DNA from: JABDQA01 sp963824415
GTDB lineage: Bacteria > Desulfobacterota > Desulfobulbia > Desulfobulbales > Desulfocapsaceae
Reading direction: 5' to 3'
DNA: 64,000 bases
Assembly: GCA_963824415.1 (NCBI GenBank)
Contig: CAWGPM010000014.1
Coordinates: 186,001 to 250,000, forward strand
A program made the translations under genes and the position numbers. The notes under the pieces are model-generated. The model saw only the letters and a list, made by a program, of their open reading frames with translations. It did no database searches and was not told the origin of the DNA. Shown piece by piece: positions 27,314 through 36,754 of the stretch. Position 1 is the first letter of the stretch. Each line of letters opens with the position of its first letter.

Positions 27314-28038
27314 GAGACCCGGAGCTCATACTTTCGTTCGATACGGCCACGACGATCTGCACCGTCGCATTGACCTGCGGCGGCTTTGGTGAGGGCCGGG
27401 TATTGGGCGCACTTTCTTTTGATTCGGGCGTGGCTCATTCGAAGCGGCTGCTCAGCAGTATCGACTGGCTGCTGGGCACGGTCGCGGTGAAGCTGGACGA
27501 CCTGGCGGCGATTGCGGTGGGTCTGGGGCCGGGCAGCTTTACCGGGCTGCGAATCGGCCTGGCGGCCGCCAAAGGGTTGTGCCATGCCTCCACCACACCG
27601 CTCATCGGCATCTCTTCGCTCGATGCGGTTGCCGCCTCACTTCTCACGGACAAACTGATCTGCGTAGTGATGGATGCCCGCAAACACGAAGTTTACAGTT
27701 GTCTCTATCGTGCTCAAGGCAGTGGGGTGCCCCGCAGATTCTCGGAGCCCATGGTAAGTACCCCGCAAAAACTTGCAGAAATGCTCGATGAGCCGGTACT
27801 CATGGCAGGTGATGGAGCCGATGTTTATAGTGAAATTTTCACCCGGACAATGGGAGATAAGCTGACCCGAGCACCGGCCAGATATCGATATCCCGAGGCG
27901 GTGAATATCGGGTTTCTGGCCGCCGAGGAATATCGCCGGGGCAACCGGCTCGAACTGGACCAGGCAGGGCCGCACTATGTGCGCTTTTCTGATGCGGAGT
28001 TGAGCCTGGTCAGCCCACTGAAAACAGGACCAGGATGA
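27310..28038 (+). CDS. tsaB: tRNA threonylcarbamoyladenosine synthesis protein TsaB
   Basis: TsaB partners TsaD and TsaE to make the t6A37 modification of ANN-decoding tRNAs. The 242-residue protein has the ASKHA-fold start LSFDTATTICTVAL and the GLGPGSFTGLRIGLAAAKG motif. The GTG start overlaps the rseP stop, and its own stop overlaps the ispG start. Confidence 0.94.
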   Translation: MRDPELILSFDTATTICTVALTCGGFGEGRVLGALSFDSGVAHSKRLLSSIDWLLGTVAVKLDDLAAIAVGLGPGSFTGLRIGLAAAKGLCHASTTPLIGISSLDAVAASLLTDKLICVVMDARKHEVYSCLYRAQGSGVPRRFSEPMVSTPQKLAEMLDEPVLMAGDGADVYSEIFTRTMGDKLTRAPARYRYPEAVNIGFLAAEEYRRGNRLELDQAGPHYVRFSDAELSLVSPLKTGPG

Positions 28039-29132
28039 TCAGCAGGCGGCAGACCAGACAGATCAGTATCGGTTCAGTGCCCATTGGCGGCGGAGCGCCG
28101 ATCAGTGTTCAGTCGATGACCAACACGGATACCGCCGACACCGCCGCAACCGTGGCGCAGATCCGGCGTCTGGAACAGGCCGGCTGCGAGATCATCCGGG
28201 TGGCCGTGCCCGACCATGCTGCTGCCCGGGCGATTCGCTCGATCAGAGATGCGATTTCGATACCGCTGATTGCAGACATCCATTTTGACTGGCGCCTGGC
28301 GGTTGCCGCGATGGAGCATGGGGCGCAGGGCATTAGGATCAACCCCGGCAATCTGGGCTCGATCGACAAACTTGAAAAGACCGTGGCGGCGGCGAAGCTG
28401 CATCGGGTACCGATCCGGGTCGGAGTAAACAGCGGCTCGATCGAAAAAGATCTGCTGGCCCGCTTTGGCTATCCCAGTGCAGGGAACCCGGCCGCCTTGA
28501 TTGAAAGCGCGCTGAACAATGTCCGGCTTATTGAAAAACAGGGCTATGAAGAGCTGAAAATCTCGATAAAATCGGCGGATGTGCTGACCACCATCGCCAG
28601 CTATCGGGCCCTGGCCGAGCAGACCGATTATCCCCTGCATCTCGGGGTGACCGAGGCGGGTGGGCTGATCGGCGGAACGGTGAAATCGAGTGTGGCGCTG
28701 GGCATCCTGCTCTTTGAGGGGATTGGCGACACGTTCAGGATATCACTGACCAGAGATCCGGTCGACGAAATACGGGTCGCATATGAGCTGCTGCGTTCAC
28801 TCAAGATAAGAGAACGGGGACCGGAGCTGATCTCATGTCCGACCTGTGGCCGGACCAAGATAGACCTGTTCGGTTTGGCCGAAGCGGTCGAGACCTTTAT
28901 GCAGACCATGCAGTCACCGCTCAAGGTTGCAGTGATGGGCTGTGCAGTCAATGGTCCGGGGGAGGCCCGGGAGGCCGATATTGGCGTGGCGGGCGGCCAC
29001 AAGGTCGGCATTATCTTTAAAAAGGGCGAAATCTACAAGCGGGTCCCGGAAGAAAAACTGCTCGAGGTATTTATGGACGAGCTCAAAAAAATGGAAGAAG
29101 AACGAAGACAAGCGCCTAATAACCAGGTCTGA
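28035..29132 (+). CDS. ispG: 4-hydroxy-3-methylbut-2-enyl diphosphate synthase
   Basis: IspG (GcpE) is the [4Fe-4S] enzyme of the MEP pathway. The 365-residue single-domain bacterial form has VQSMTNTDT near the start, IADIHFD, and the cluster ligands in ISCPTCGRTKID and VMGCAVNGPGEA. A four-base overlap ties it to tsaB. An oxygen-sensitive cluster enzyme fits an anaerobic host. Confidence 0.97.
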   Translation: MISRRQTRQISIGSVPIGGGAPISVQSMTNTDTADTAATVAQIRRLEQAGCEIIRVAVPDHAAARAIRSIRDAISIPLIADIHFDWRLAVAAMEHGAQGIRINPGNLGSIDKLEKTVAAAKLHRVPIRVGVNSGSIEKDLLARFGYPSAGNPAALIESALNNVRLIEKQGYEELKISIKSADVLTTIASYRALAEQTDYPLHLGVTEAGGLIGGTVKSSVALGILLFEGIGDTFRISLTRDPVDEIRVAYELLRSLKIRERGPELISCPTCGRTKIDLFGLAEAVETFMQTMQSPLKVAVMGCAVNGPGEAREADIGVAGGHKVGIIFKKGEIYKRVPEEKLLEVFMDELKKMEEERRQAPNNQV

Positions 29133-29184
29133 ATAATCTCAGAGCCCAGTCTGAACCGGTAACACCGTTCTCTAAGGAAAATGG

Positions 29185-30909
29185 ATGCGATACTCAGAAC
29201 TACTCATCCCAACATTGAAAGAAGTTCCGGCCGAAGCCGAGGTGATCAGCCACCAGCTCATGCTCAGGGCCGGTTTTATGAGGAAACTGACCTCGGGCAT
29301 TTATACCTATCTGCCCTATGGTCTGGCGGCCATCCGCCGGGTGGAGAACATCGTCCGTGAAGAGATGAACCGGGCCGGGGCGCAGGAACTGATGATGCCG
29401 ATGGTGCAGCCCGCCGATCTGTGGCAGGAGTCGGGGCGCTATGAAAAATACGGCCCGGAACTGCTGCGCTTCAAAGACCGGCACGAGCGTGAATCGTGCC
29501 TGGGGCCGACCCACGAAGAGGTGATCACTGATATCGCCCGTCGCGAAATCCATTCATACCGCGATCTGCCGATCAATCTCTATCAGATCCAGACCAAATT
29601 TCGCGACGAGATACGGCCGCGCTTCGGTCTGATGCGGGGGCGCGAGTTCATCATGAAGGATGCCTACTCGTTCGATGTCAGCGATGAGGCGGCGGAAATC
29701 TCCTACCATAAAATGTACGAGGCCTACAACCGGATCTTCACCCGCTGCGGGCTGGAATTTCGCTGCGTTGAGGCCGATTCCGGCGCCATAGGCGGCAGTT
29801 TTTCCCATGAGTTTATGGTGCTTGCAAAAACCGGGGAGGATACCATTGCGGTGTGCACCGATTGCAGCTGGGCGGCTAACCTGGAAAAAGCGGCGGTGGC
29901 GCCTGCGGCCGACAGCCAATCGGCCCCGCCGGCTGAGCTGGTCAAGGTTGAGACCCCCGGCAAGAGAAAGGTACACACGGTCTGTGAATTTCTTGGTATC
30001 GAGCCGCAGCAACTGGTCAAAACCCTGGTCTATATCGCCGACGGCACACCGCTTGGAGTGCTGCTGCGCGGAGACCGTGAGGCTGAAGAGGTCAAGCTGA
30101 AAAATTATCTCAAGGTCAATGAGCTCAGATTGGCCGACGACAAGGAGATCTTCGATGCCACCGGCGTCCCCAGCGGCTTCCTGGGTCCGGTCGGCGCCAG
30201 AATCAGGCTGCTGGTCGACCAGGAAGTGGTCGGCCTGAGTAATGTGACCGTGGGCGGCAACGAGAAAAACCTGCATCTGCAGAACGTCAATTGCCCGCGG
30301 GACTTCGAAGCGGCCGAAGTGGCCGATCTCAGAAGGCTCTGCCAGAGCGACCCCTGCCCATCCTGCGGCGCTGCTCTGCGGCTGGTGGAAGGCATCGAGG
30401 TGGGACACATTTTCAAACTGGGCACCTCCTATTCGGAGTCGATGAAAGCCTTGTTCCAGGACAGTGAGGGCAATGAAAAACCGCTGGTCATGGGGTGCTA
30501 CGGAATCGGTGTGAGTCGGATCGTGGCCGCAGCCATCGAACAGAATCACGACGACAACGGCATCATTTTCCCGCTGCCGCTGGCACCGTATCAGCTCACG
30601 GTGCTCAATCTCGGCCCCAATGATGAGCAGCTCACTGAAGCGGCGGAAACGATCTATGTTGATCTGGGCCGGGCCGGTTTCGATGTTTTCATCGATGATC
30701 GCGACGAGCGGCCCGGCGTCAAGTTCAAGGATGCCGATCTGCTTGGCTTTCCCTATCGAATTACCGTGGGTAAACGGTTCAGTCAGGACGGCCGGGTGGA
30801 GGTGCGGACCAGAAAAGACGGCCGCACCGATGAGGTAGAGGCAGCGCAGGTGGTGGATTTTGTACGCTCGCTTGTAGAGCTCGAAGAAGCGCAAAGCAGA
30901 GCAGACTGA
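29185..30909 (+). CDS. proS: prolyl-tRNA synthetase, bacterial type with editing domain
   Basis: ProS charges tRNA-Pro. The 574-residue class II enzyme has motif 1 around GIYTYLPYGLAAIRRVENI, motif 2 with FRDEIRPRFGLMRGREF, a YbaK-like editing insertion at about residues 225-400, motif 3 CYGIGVSRIVAAAIEQ and an anticodon-binding C-terminus. It precedes rel by one base, so the two are co-transcribed. Confidence 0.97.
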   Translation: MRYSELLIPTLKEVPAEAEVISHQLMLRAGFMRKLTSGIYTYLPYGLAAIRRVENIVREEMNRAGAQELMMPMVQPADLWQESGRYEKYGPELLRFKDRHERESCLGPTHEEVITDIARREIHSYRDLPINLYQIQTKFRDEIRPRFGLMRGREFIMKDAYSFDVSDEAAEISYHKMYEAYNRIFTRCGLEFRCVEADSGAIGGSFSHEFMVLAKTGEDTIAVCTDCSWAANLEKAAVAPAADSQSAPPAELVKVETPGKRKVHTVCEFLGIEPQQLVKTLVYIADGTPLGVLLRGDREAEEVKLKNYLKVNELRLADDKEIFDATGVPSGFLGPVGARIRLLVDQEVVGLSNVTVGGNEKNLHLQNVNCPRDFEAAEVADLRRLCQSDPCPSCGAALRLVEGIEVGHIFKLGTSYSESMKALFQDSEGNEKPLVMGCYGIGVSRIVAAAIEQNHDDNGIIFPLPLAPYQLTVLNLGPNDEQLTEAAETIYVDLGRAGFDVFIDDRDERPGVKFKDADLLGFPYRITVGKRFSQDGRVEVRTRKDGRTDEVEAAQVVDFVRSLVELEEAQSRAD

Positions 30910-30910
30910 A

Positions 30911-33097
30911 ATGCAGCAGGCTTCCGTGGTCAATCCGGGCGGGCTGAAGTTGCTGGCCGCCAACTATCTGCATGACGTTGATCTGACGCCGATCGATGAG
31001 GCCTGGGATATTGCCGTCGAGGTGCATCGGGGCGGCAAGCACTTTTCCGGTGAGCCCTATCTGATTCATGCGCTTGAGGTGGCCTCTACCCTGGCCTCCA
31101 TGCATCTCGATCTGGACACGATTCTGGCCGGTCTGCTGCACGGATCGCTGAAAAACGGTGTGCCATTCGAAAAACTGGAAGAAAAATTCGGTCGTGATGT
31201 CGCTTACATCGTCAGCGGAACCACCAAGATAACCAACGTACATTACAACAACAGCCTGACCAGCCAGGCCGAGAATGTCCGCCGGATGCTGCTGGCCATG
31301 GCCAAGGACATCAGGGTACTACTGGTCCGCTTGATCGACCGGCTGCAGGACATGCTGCTGCTTGATCTGGTTGATCGGCAGAAACAGTTGGAAGTGGCCC
31401 GGGAAACCATGGATCTCTACGCGCCACTGGCCAGCAGGCTGGGTATCGACTGGCTCAAACGTCAGCTCGAGGATTTTGCCTTCAAATTTCTCTATCCCGC
31501 CGAATACGAAGATTTAAATACCAAGCTGGAAAGCTCGCTGACCGAGCGGCAGAGCTATGTCGACGAAATGATCGCAGTCCTCTATGAAAAGCTCCAGCAG
31601 GGCGATGTCTCTCCCAGCCGGATCCTGGGCAGGCCCAAGCATCTCTATTCGATCTATAAAAAGCTGATGGCCCAGAACATACCGCTGGAGCGGGTCTACG
31701 ACAAGGTCGCCTTCCGGGTCATCGTCGGTGATGTGAAGGAGTGTTATGAAGCGCTTGGCATCATCCATGCCAACTGGTCTCCGGTGCCAGGGCGGATCAA
31801 GGATTTCATCTCAGTGCCCAAGGCCAACAACTATCAGTCCATGCACACCACGGTGGTTGGTCCCAGAGATCATTTCATCGAAATTCAGATTCGCACCGAA
31901 GAGATGGACCGGGTAGCCCAGGAAGGGGTTGCCGCCCACTGGGCCTACAAGGAAGATCAGAAGGTTAATGATCGGGACGCGCGCCTTTTCAGGGAATTGA
32001 AAACGCTGGTCAATTCATTACAGGATGTGGAGGATTCCCGCGAATTTCTGGAAAGTCTCAGAGGAGAGCTGCATGACCCGGAAGTATATGCCCTGACGCC
32101 CAACGGTGAGGTAAAAGAATTACCGGCCCAGAGCTGCCCGATCGATTTTGCCTACGCCATTCACACCGAAGTGGGCAACCACTGCGCCGGCGCCAAGGTC
32201 AACGGGCGCCTGGTGCCACTGAAATACGAGTTGCAGAACGGCGACATCGTCGAAATCATCACCTCGGTTAACCAGCGACCCCGCAGGGGATGGCTGGATC
32301 TGGTCAAGACCAGCAGGGCCCGGGCCCGGATCAGATCCTGGTTCCGCCGCGAGGAGCGGGACAAAGCGCTGCTGCTGGGCCGTGAGATCTGCGAGCGTGA
32401 GCTGAAAAAACACAACCTGACCCTGAAGCGTCTGGTGAAAAGCGGCCATATCAAAGTATTGCTCAAATCGCTGCGCTGTAATTCGCTCGACGATATGCTG
32501 GTCAAGGTAGGCAGCGGCGCCATTACCATCGAAACGCTCGTCAAGGCCCTGGATCCGCCTGAGATGCGGCATGAGCGTGAGCCCGCGCTTTCCGGGATGA
32601 CGCCCGGGCAGCTCGCTGAGGCGATGGTCAGCACGCAGCACCGCAGCGGGTCCAACCGCAGCGGTTCCGCCATCAGCATCGACGGCATCGATGATATGCT
32701 GGCCAAGGTAAGCCAGTGCTGCAATCCGGTACCGGGAGATCCGATCGTCGGTTTTATCACTACGGGCAGGGGGGTCTCGGTGCACAAGTCCGACTGTGCC
32801 AACCTGCTCAGCTCCGATCCACAGCGCTGGATCGAAGTGTACTGGAATAATCCGGAAAACCAGAATTACCGGGCCCAGATCCAGGTTACCGCAGCCAACA
32901 GCCGGGGGATATTTGCCGATATCAGTTCCGCGATCGGTGTCGATAATGCCAGCATAGTTGAAATCTCGGCTCATATCACCCCCGAGGACCGGGCCGAATT
33001 CAGTATCGCACTGGAGGTGAAGGATCTCGAGCACCTGCAGCTGGTGCTCAAACACCTGCGTCAGATGGAGGGCGTTATTTCGGTGCGCCGTCTCTAG
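30911..33097 (+). CDS. rel: RelA/SpoT (p)ppGpp synthetase with degenerate hydrolase domain
   Basis: This 728-residue RSH protein has the full layout: HD hydrolase region (about 1-195), synthetase (about 220-370), TGS (about 395-455), helical, Cys-rich (KVSQCCNPVPGD) and ACT domains. The synthetase keeps the Asp of YDKVAFR, the EIQIRT Glu and an RIKD motif of the bifunctional class. In the hydrolase, His53 and His77 remain but the usual HD is HG (Gly78), the ED pair is Lys81-Asn82 and DRxHN is DRLQD. It is therefore inferred to be synthetase-only. It follows proS by one base. Confidence 0.94.
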   Translation: MQQASVVNPGGLKLLAANYLHDVDLTPIDEAWDIAVEVHRGGKHFSGEPYLIHALEVASTLASMHLDLDTILAGLLHGSLKNGVPFEKLEEKFGRDVAYIVSGTTKITNVHYNNSLTSQAENVRRMLLAMAKDIRVLLVRLIDRLQDMLLLDLVDRQKQLEVARETMDLYAPLASRLGIDWLKRQLEDFAFKFLYPAEYEDLNTKLESSLTERQSYVDEMIAVLYEKLQQGDVSPSRILGRPKHLYSIYKKLMAQNIPLERVYDKVAFRVIVGDVKECYEALGIIHANWSPVPGRIKDFISVPKANNYQSMHTTVVGPRDHFIEIQIRTEEMDRVAQEGVAAHWAYKEDQKVNDRDARLFRELKTLVNSLQDVEDSREFLESLRGELHDPEVYALTPNGEVKELPAQSCPIDFAYAIHTEVGNHCAGAKVNGRLVPLKYELQNGDIVEIITSVNQRPRRGWLDLVKTSRARARIRSWFRREERDKALLLGREICERELKKHNLTLKRLVKSGHIKVLLKSLRCNSLDDMLVKVGSGAITIETLVKALDPPEMRHEREPALSGMTPGQLAEAMVSTQHRSGSNRSGSAISIDGIDDMLAKVSQCCNPVPGDPIVGFITTGRGVSVHKSDCANLLSSDPQRWIEVYWNNPENQNYRAQIQVTAANSRGIFADISSAIGVDNASIVEISAHITPEDRAEFSIALEVKDLEHLQLVLKHLRQMEGVISVRRL

Positions 33098-33237
33098 GGG
33101 GCGCTACCAGGGTGTATATGCGTTGCCAGTATGATTATGTTGAGTATCAGTGAGCCACGGTTTTGGCTGGTTGGCGCCCGCGTTTCAGAACAGGGCTGGC
33201 ACCAGGGGGCCATTGCCTGGCAAGCGGGGACCAGTTG

Positions 33238-33681
33238 ATGCTTTGTCCGGTATGTGGAAATGAGGTTGTCTCGGGCAATGGCGGTTGCAGGTTCTGCGGG
33301 GTTTCTTTCGATCAGACACCGGCCAGAAAGAGCCCGCCCGAACTGCACCGGATCGTCAATCTAGAGCAGGGAAGGCCGCTGGTCGAGACGGCGCTGAGAA
33401 AAATGGATAATGAATTGCGGCGCGCCCAGGCTGAAAATTTGCGGGTGCTGACCTTGATCCATGGTTATGGTTCCTCGGGCAGGGGAGGCAGAATTCGCCG
33501 TGAATGCCGCAAAGTGCTCGATCATCTGGTGGAGCAGAAGCAGATAAACTCGTTTATTGCCGGAGAGTCGTTCAAAAAAAGGACGGGGGCAGGCAAGGCG
33601 CTGTTGAAGCGTTATGGTCAGCTCGAGCAGAGCTGCAGGTCCGATTTCGGCAACCCTGGAGTTACGATTGTTTTATTGTGA
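33238..33681 (+). CDS. zinc-ribbon Smr domain protein
   Basis: The 147-residue product opens with a four-Cys ribbon (CPVC at 3-6 and CRFC at 17-20), followed by a linker and an Smr domain with LTLIHGYGSSGRGGRIR. Smr domains nick branched DNA or cleave RNA; which applies here is unknown. ATG 33238 is chosen because GCGGGGA lies eight bases upstream and the protein then starts MLCPVCG; upstream in-frame codons look non-coding. It follows rel by 140 bases. Confidence 0.78.
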   Translation: MLCPVCGNEVVSGNGGCRFCGVSFDQTPARKSPPELHRIVNLEQGRPLVETALRKMDNELRRAQAENLRVLTLIHGYGSSGRGGRIRRECRKVLDHLVEQKQINSFIAGESFKKRTGAGKALLKRYGQLEQSCRSDFGNPGVTIVLL

Positions 33682-33942
33682 TACAGGAAAACGTCCTTTT
33701 CGCCCAAACTCTGCGTTATGCTCAAAATTTTATCCTCGGAATATTAAGTATATGCCTGCGTAAAATTTTTCTCAGCGATTTGGACGAAAACCCTCATTTT
33801 GCAAAAGGCTCAATCGCCAATAATTGTTGGGTTAGTAACCTATTATTTCCTGGCCCATTGGTCTATGACACGGTATAAACTGATGATTTGTGAACGATTC
33901 CAGCTCTGGGGTCGCCATCGTCGATAAAAACAAGGAGATATG
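33682..33942 (+). other. intergenic region before the FKBP gene
   Basis: About 260 AT-rich bases without a convincing gene. A TATAAA at 33874-33879 lies 69 bases before the FKBP start and could be a -10 box, but the -35 region 17 bases upstream (TGGCCC) is poor. Confidence 0.3.
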
Positions 33943-34701
33943 ATGAAGAAGCGTATTGGATTGCTGGTGTTGGGAATGGTTCTGGCACCTTTCTGTCTGA
34001 GTGCGGCGGATACGGCCGCCGAGCAAGTGTTTGAGACAACCAAGGATAAGGTGAGCTACAGTATCGGGCTCGATCTGGGCAAATATCTGACCAACATGAA
34101 GGGTAAGATCGATTTCGAGATCCTTAAGCAGGGTATCGATGACGGTTTTAGCGGCGCCGAGCCGAAACTGGGCGAAGAGGAGATGGCCGCCGCTCAGGAG
34201 GAATTTGCTGCGCTGCTTAAAGAGGAGCAGGCAGCCGCGTTGGTAGCGATGATGGAGAAAAACAGTGCTGCCGGGCAGGCCTTCCTGGATGAGAATGCCC
34301 AAAAGGAAGGTGTTACGGTTACCGACAGCGGGCTGCAGTTTGAAGTTATCGAACAGGGAGACGGGGAAAAGCCCGAGGCTACCGATACGGTCAAAGTCGA
34401 CTACGTCGGCACGCTTATCGACGGTACCGAGTTCGACAGTTCCATCAAGCGCGGTGAGCCGGTCACCTTTCCGGTGGACCAGGTTATCCCAGGCTGGACT
34501 GAGGCGCTGCAGCTCATGGAAGTGGGTTCTAAATACCGGGTGGCCATACCAGCCAGTCTGGCCTATGGCGAGGCGGGCGCTCCCCCGGTTATCGAACCTA
34601 ACTCCGTGCTGATTTTCGAGATCAATCTGCTTGGTATCGAAGAGCCAGCAGAGGCGGAAGCGGCTGCCGAGGAGACTGCCGAGGAGAAGAAAAGCGAATA
34701 G
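33943..34701 (+). CDS. periplasmic FKBP-type peptidyl-prolyl isomerase (Mip/FkpA-like)
   Basis: This exported proline isomerase and chaperone is about 252 residues. A signal peptide (LLVLGMVLAPFCLSAAD) is followed by a helical dimerisation domain at about residues 30-120, then an FKBP domain with VDYVGTLIDGTEFDSS and IPGWTEALQLMEVGSKYR, and a Glu/Ala-rich tail. AAGGAG at 33932-33937 favours the second ATG, at 33943, over 33940. A strong terminator follows. Confidence 0.92.
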   Translation: MKKRIGLLVLGMVLAPFCLSAADTAAEQVFETTKDKVSYSIGLDLGKYLTNMKGKIDFEILKQGIDDGFSGAEPKLGEEEMAAAQEEFAALLKEEQAAALVAMMEKNSAAGQAFLDENAQKEGVTVTDSGLQFEVIEQGDGEKPEATDTVKVDYVGTLIDGTEFDSSIKRGEPVTFPVDQVIPGWTEALQLMEVGSKYRVAIPASLAYGEAGAPPVIEPNSVLIFEINLLGIEEPAEAEAAAEETAEEKKSE

Positions 34702-34721
34702 TTTTTCTAAACCTGCGTGTT

Positions 34722-34759
34722 AAAGGGGGAAAGCGGGTGGCCGTTCTTCCCCTTTTTTC
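34722..34759 (+). terminator. intrinsic terminator after the FKBP gene
   Basis: AAAGGGGGAA pairs with TTCCCC followed by six T, around a GC-rich loop. An A run on the opposite side makes it usable for the convergent DUF362 gene as well. Confidence 0.8.
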
Positions 34760-34787
34760 TTGGCTTTACTGATAAGTCTGAAAAACT

Positions 34788-35636
34788 TCAGGCAAGTGCG
34801 GGTTCGCTGATCTCCAGAGGATCGGCACAGCCCAGGATTCCATGGGCCATGCGGATGTGGCCGATATCCTGCCACGAACGTTTGAGCAGGCTGGTGCCGT
34901 AGGCATCGATCGCCACCGGGTCATAGCCTGCGGCCAGTTTGGCGACCGGCGGACTGCAGGTCGGACCCCAAAGATGGGCCTGGGCCATACCGACGGCGCC
35001 ATCGATGATCGTAAAGTCCGGGGTTCGATAGCGGTTCAGATCGAAGACAGCCTCGTCGAGCCTGCGGTGAAAGGAGGATTTGCCCCAGGCGCCTCCCTGC
35101 TGGTAGTGGGCTGGAGGAGCGCAGCCCATCATATTTTTCATGGTCAGGGTCACCCGGCAAAGCGAATGGGCTTTGAGCACCGGCACTGAAATCAGAAACA
35201 CATTAAAGAGAAGCTCAGGCAGGTACATCTCCGGCCAGCGTCTGCAGCCACTGTTCTGCAGATGGCGGCACGGCTCGACGTTGAGATCGACAAGCTCAAC
35301 CCGCGCCTTGTCCTGCAGCGGCAGATAGCCGAGCTGCTCGAAGCAGTGGAAGGTGTCATACTCCAGGGATCCGGTGCCTTCTCCGACGATGATCTTGAGG
35401 TCCGGATTTCGCTCCAGCAGATAATCGATCAGGGCCTCGACCAGGTCGACATGGGTGGTGATCGGCGGCTGAAGCGCCTCGACCAGATTGGGCTTGATCA
35501 GCACCGTCTTGTCTGCGGGGATCTTACTCGCCAGCTCTGCCGCATCCAGCAGCGGGCCGAGTGAACGGTGATAGGACTCGTCGAGGTCTATACTCCAGAC
35601 GATACCTTGCTTTATTTCATTTAGTTGCTGTTGCAT
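34788..35636 (-). CDS. DUF362 domain-containing protein
   Basis: The 282-residue cytoplasmic protein matches the DUF362 pattern: KTVLIKPNLVEALQPPITTH near residue 43, LISVPVLKAHSLCRVTLTMKNMMG, and TIIDGAVGMAQAHLWGP followed by AGYDPVAIDAYG. No ferredoxin-type Cys clusters are present, unlike longer members. The function is unknown. It is the third gene of a minus-strand crcB-lptFG-DUF362 set, 19 bases after the permease. Confidence 0.85.
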   Translation of the reverse strand: MQQQLNEIKQGIVWSIDLDESYHRSLGPLLDAAELASKIPADKTVLIKPNLVEALQPPITTHVDLVEALIDYLLERNPDLKIIVGEGTGSLEYDTFHCFEQLGYLPLQDKARVELVDLNVEPCRHLQNSGCRRWPEMYLPELLFNVFLISVPVLKAHSLCRVTLTMKNMMGCAPPAHYQQGGAWGKSSFHRRLDEAVFDLNRYRTPDFTIIDGAVGMAQAHLWGPTCSPPVAKLAAGYDPVAIDAYGTSLLKRSWQDIGHIRMAHGILGCADPLEISEPALA

Positions 35637-35655
35637 CTTGTTCTTTCTTGCTTTT

Positions 35656-36738
35656 TTACACGTCCTGCCTGCTCAGCAGATAGATACCAATCAAAGAAAA
35701 AAGAATATGGACCACAAACGCGGCGGGCAGCGTCATGAGGTAACCGCTTTTGGCAAAGGACTGTAATGCTCCCCATATACCCCAGGCGACAAACGCCATA
35801 AAGCAGCTTACCGGAATGGCGATGGAGAGGTCCCGCCCCCATTTCTGATAGGAAAGCAGAAGAATCGGCAATCCCATTAGCAGAAGAGGAATGCCGATCA
35901 GTAGATAAGAGATGCGTCCGTAAAACTCCGCTCGGGCCCTGGTTTTTTCCGATTCGATATCGCGCTTTGAGATGTCGCTGAACAACCGGGTCAATGACAT
36001 TTCCGCTGATTCATATTCCGGCACCAGAAAATCTTCCGGGGCTTCAGGAAAATCAAAACTATACACACCGAAGGGTTTGGCGACGAATGGGCTGACACCG
36101 TCTTTTACCAGTAACTGGCCATTCGAACATTCCCAGTGAGTATCTTTCCACCCGCAAAACTCAGCGCTGACCATCGATTTGATATCGAAATTCTCAGTCC
36201 AAGTGGAATAAGAAAAATTTTGGAACACCATGCGATCCTTGTTCGGCCATTGAAACGAATAAAAACCTTCGCTGCCCTTGTAGTAGTAGCGGCCGTTTCT
36301 GAATATTCCAAGCGGGACCTTACCGCGCACCTGTTTGTACCAGATGTCGTTGGTGGTGGAAATGGTTTTGGGAAGCAGAAATTGAGCCGCCAGAATGAAA
36401 AGTGCGGTCGCCACCAGGGCCCCTGCCAGGATCGGCCGGATGATTTTTCGTAACGGAATTCCTGAGGCTTTCAGTGCCAGCAGTTCGTTGTTGTTGTTGA
36501 GGATGCCCAGAGTTATTACCCCTGCGAGCAGAATGAGAACCGGGCTGAGCTGATCGACCACGAAGGGGATGTTAAGCATGAAAAAATTGAGGATCATGGT
36601 CAACGATTTTCCCGCCTCGGCAAATTCATCGAACTTTTCAAAGAAATCGATCAGCAGGTAAAGCGCCGCGAAACCGACATTGAGCGTGATGAAGTATTTT
36701 ACGAACTGGGCCAGAAGATACCGGGTGAGCAGGTGCAT
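35656..36738 (-). CDS. LptF/LptG family permease (YjgP/YjgQ)
   Basis: This family forms the inner-membrane part of the ABC machine that extracts lipopolysaccharide for export. The 360-residue protein has the typical order: N-terminal amphipathic and membrane helix (FVKYFITLNVGFAALYLLIDF), two further helices, a roughly 150-residue periplasmic domain, and three C-terminal membrane segments. Only one copy is present, so the partner must be elsewhere. It is flanked by crcB and DUF362 on the same strand. Confidence 0.9.
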   Translation of the reverse strand: MHLLTRYLLAQFVKYFITLNVGFAALYLLIDFFEKFDEFAEAGKSLTMILNFFMLNIPFVVDQLSPVLILLAGVITLGILNNNNELLALKASGIPLRKIIRPILAGALVATALFILAAQFLLPKTISTTNDIWYKQVRGKVPLGIFRNGRYYYKGSEGFYSFQWPNKDRMVFQNFSYSTWTENFDIKSMVSAEFCGWKDTHWECSNGQLLVKDGVSPFVAKPFGVYSFDFPEAPEDFLVPEYESAEMSLTRLFSDISKRDIESEKTRARAEFYGRISYLLIGIPLLLMGLPILLLSYQKWGRDLSIAIPVSCFMAFVAWGIWGALQSFAKSGYLMTLPAAFVVHILFSLIGIYLLSRQDV

Positions 36739-36754
36739 ATTTCGGGGCCCTGGG

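Noticed and set aside
29554..30963. 469-codon minus-strand frame opposite proS
   Set aside because: It mirrors the intact proS gene, lacks domains and a ribosome binding site; long antisense frames are common in GC-rich coding DNA.
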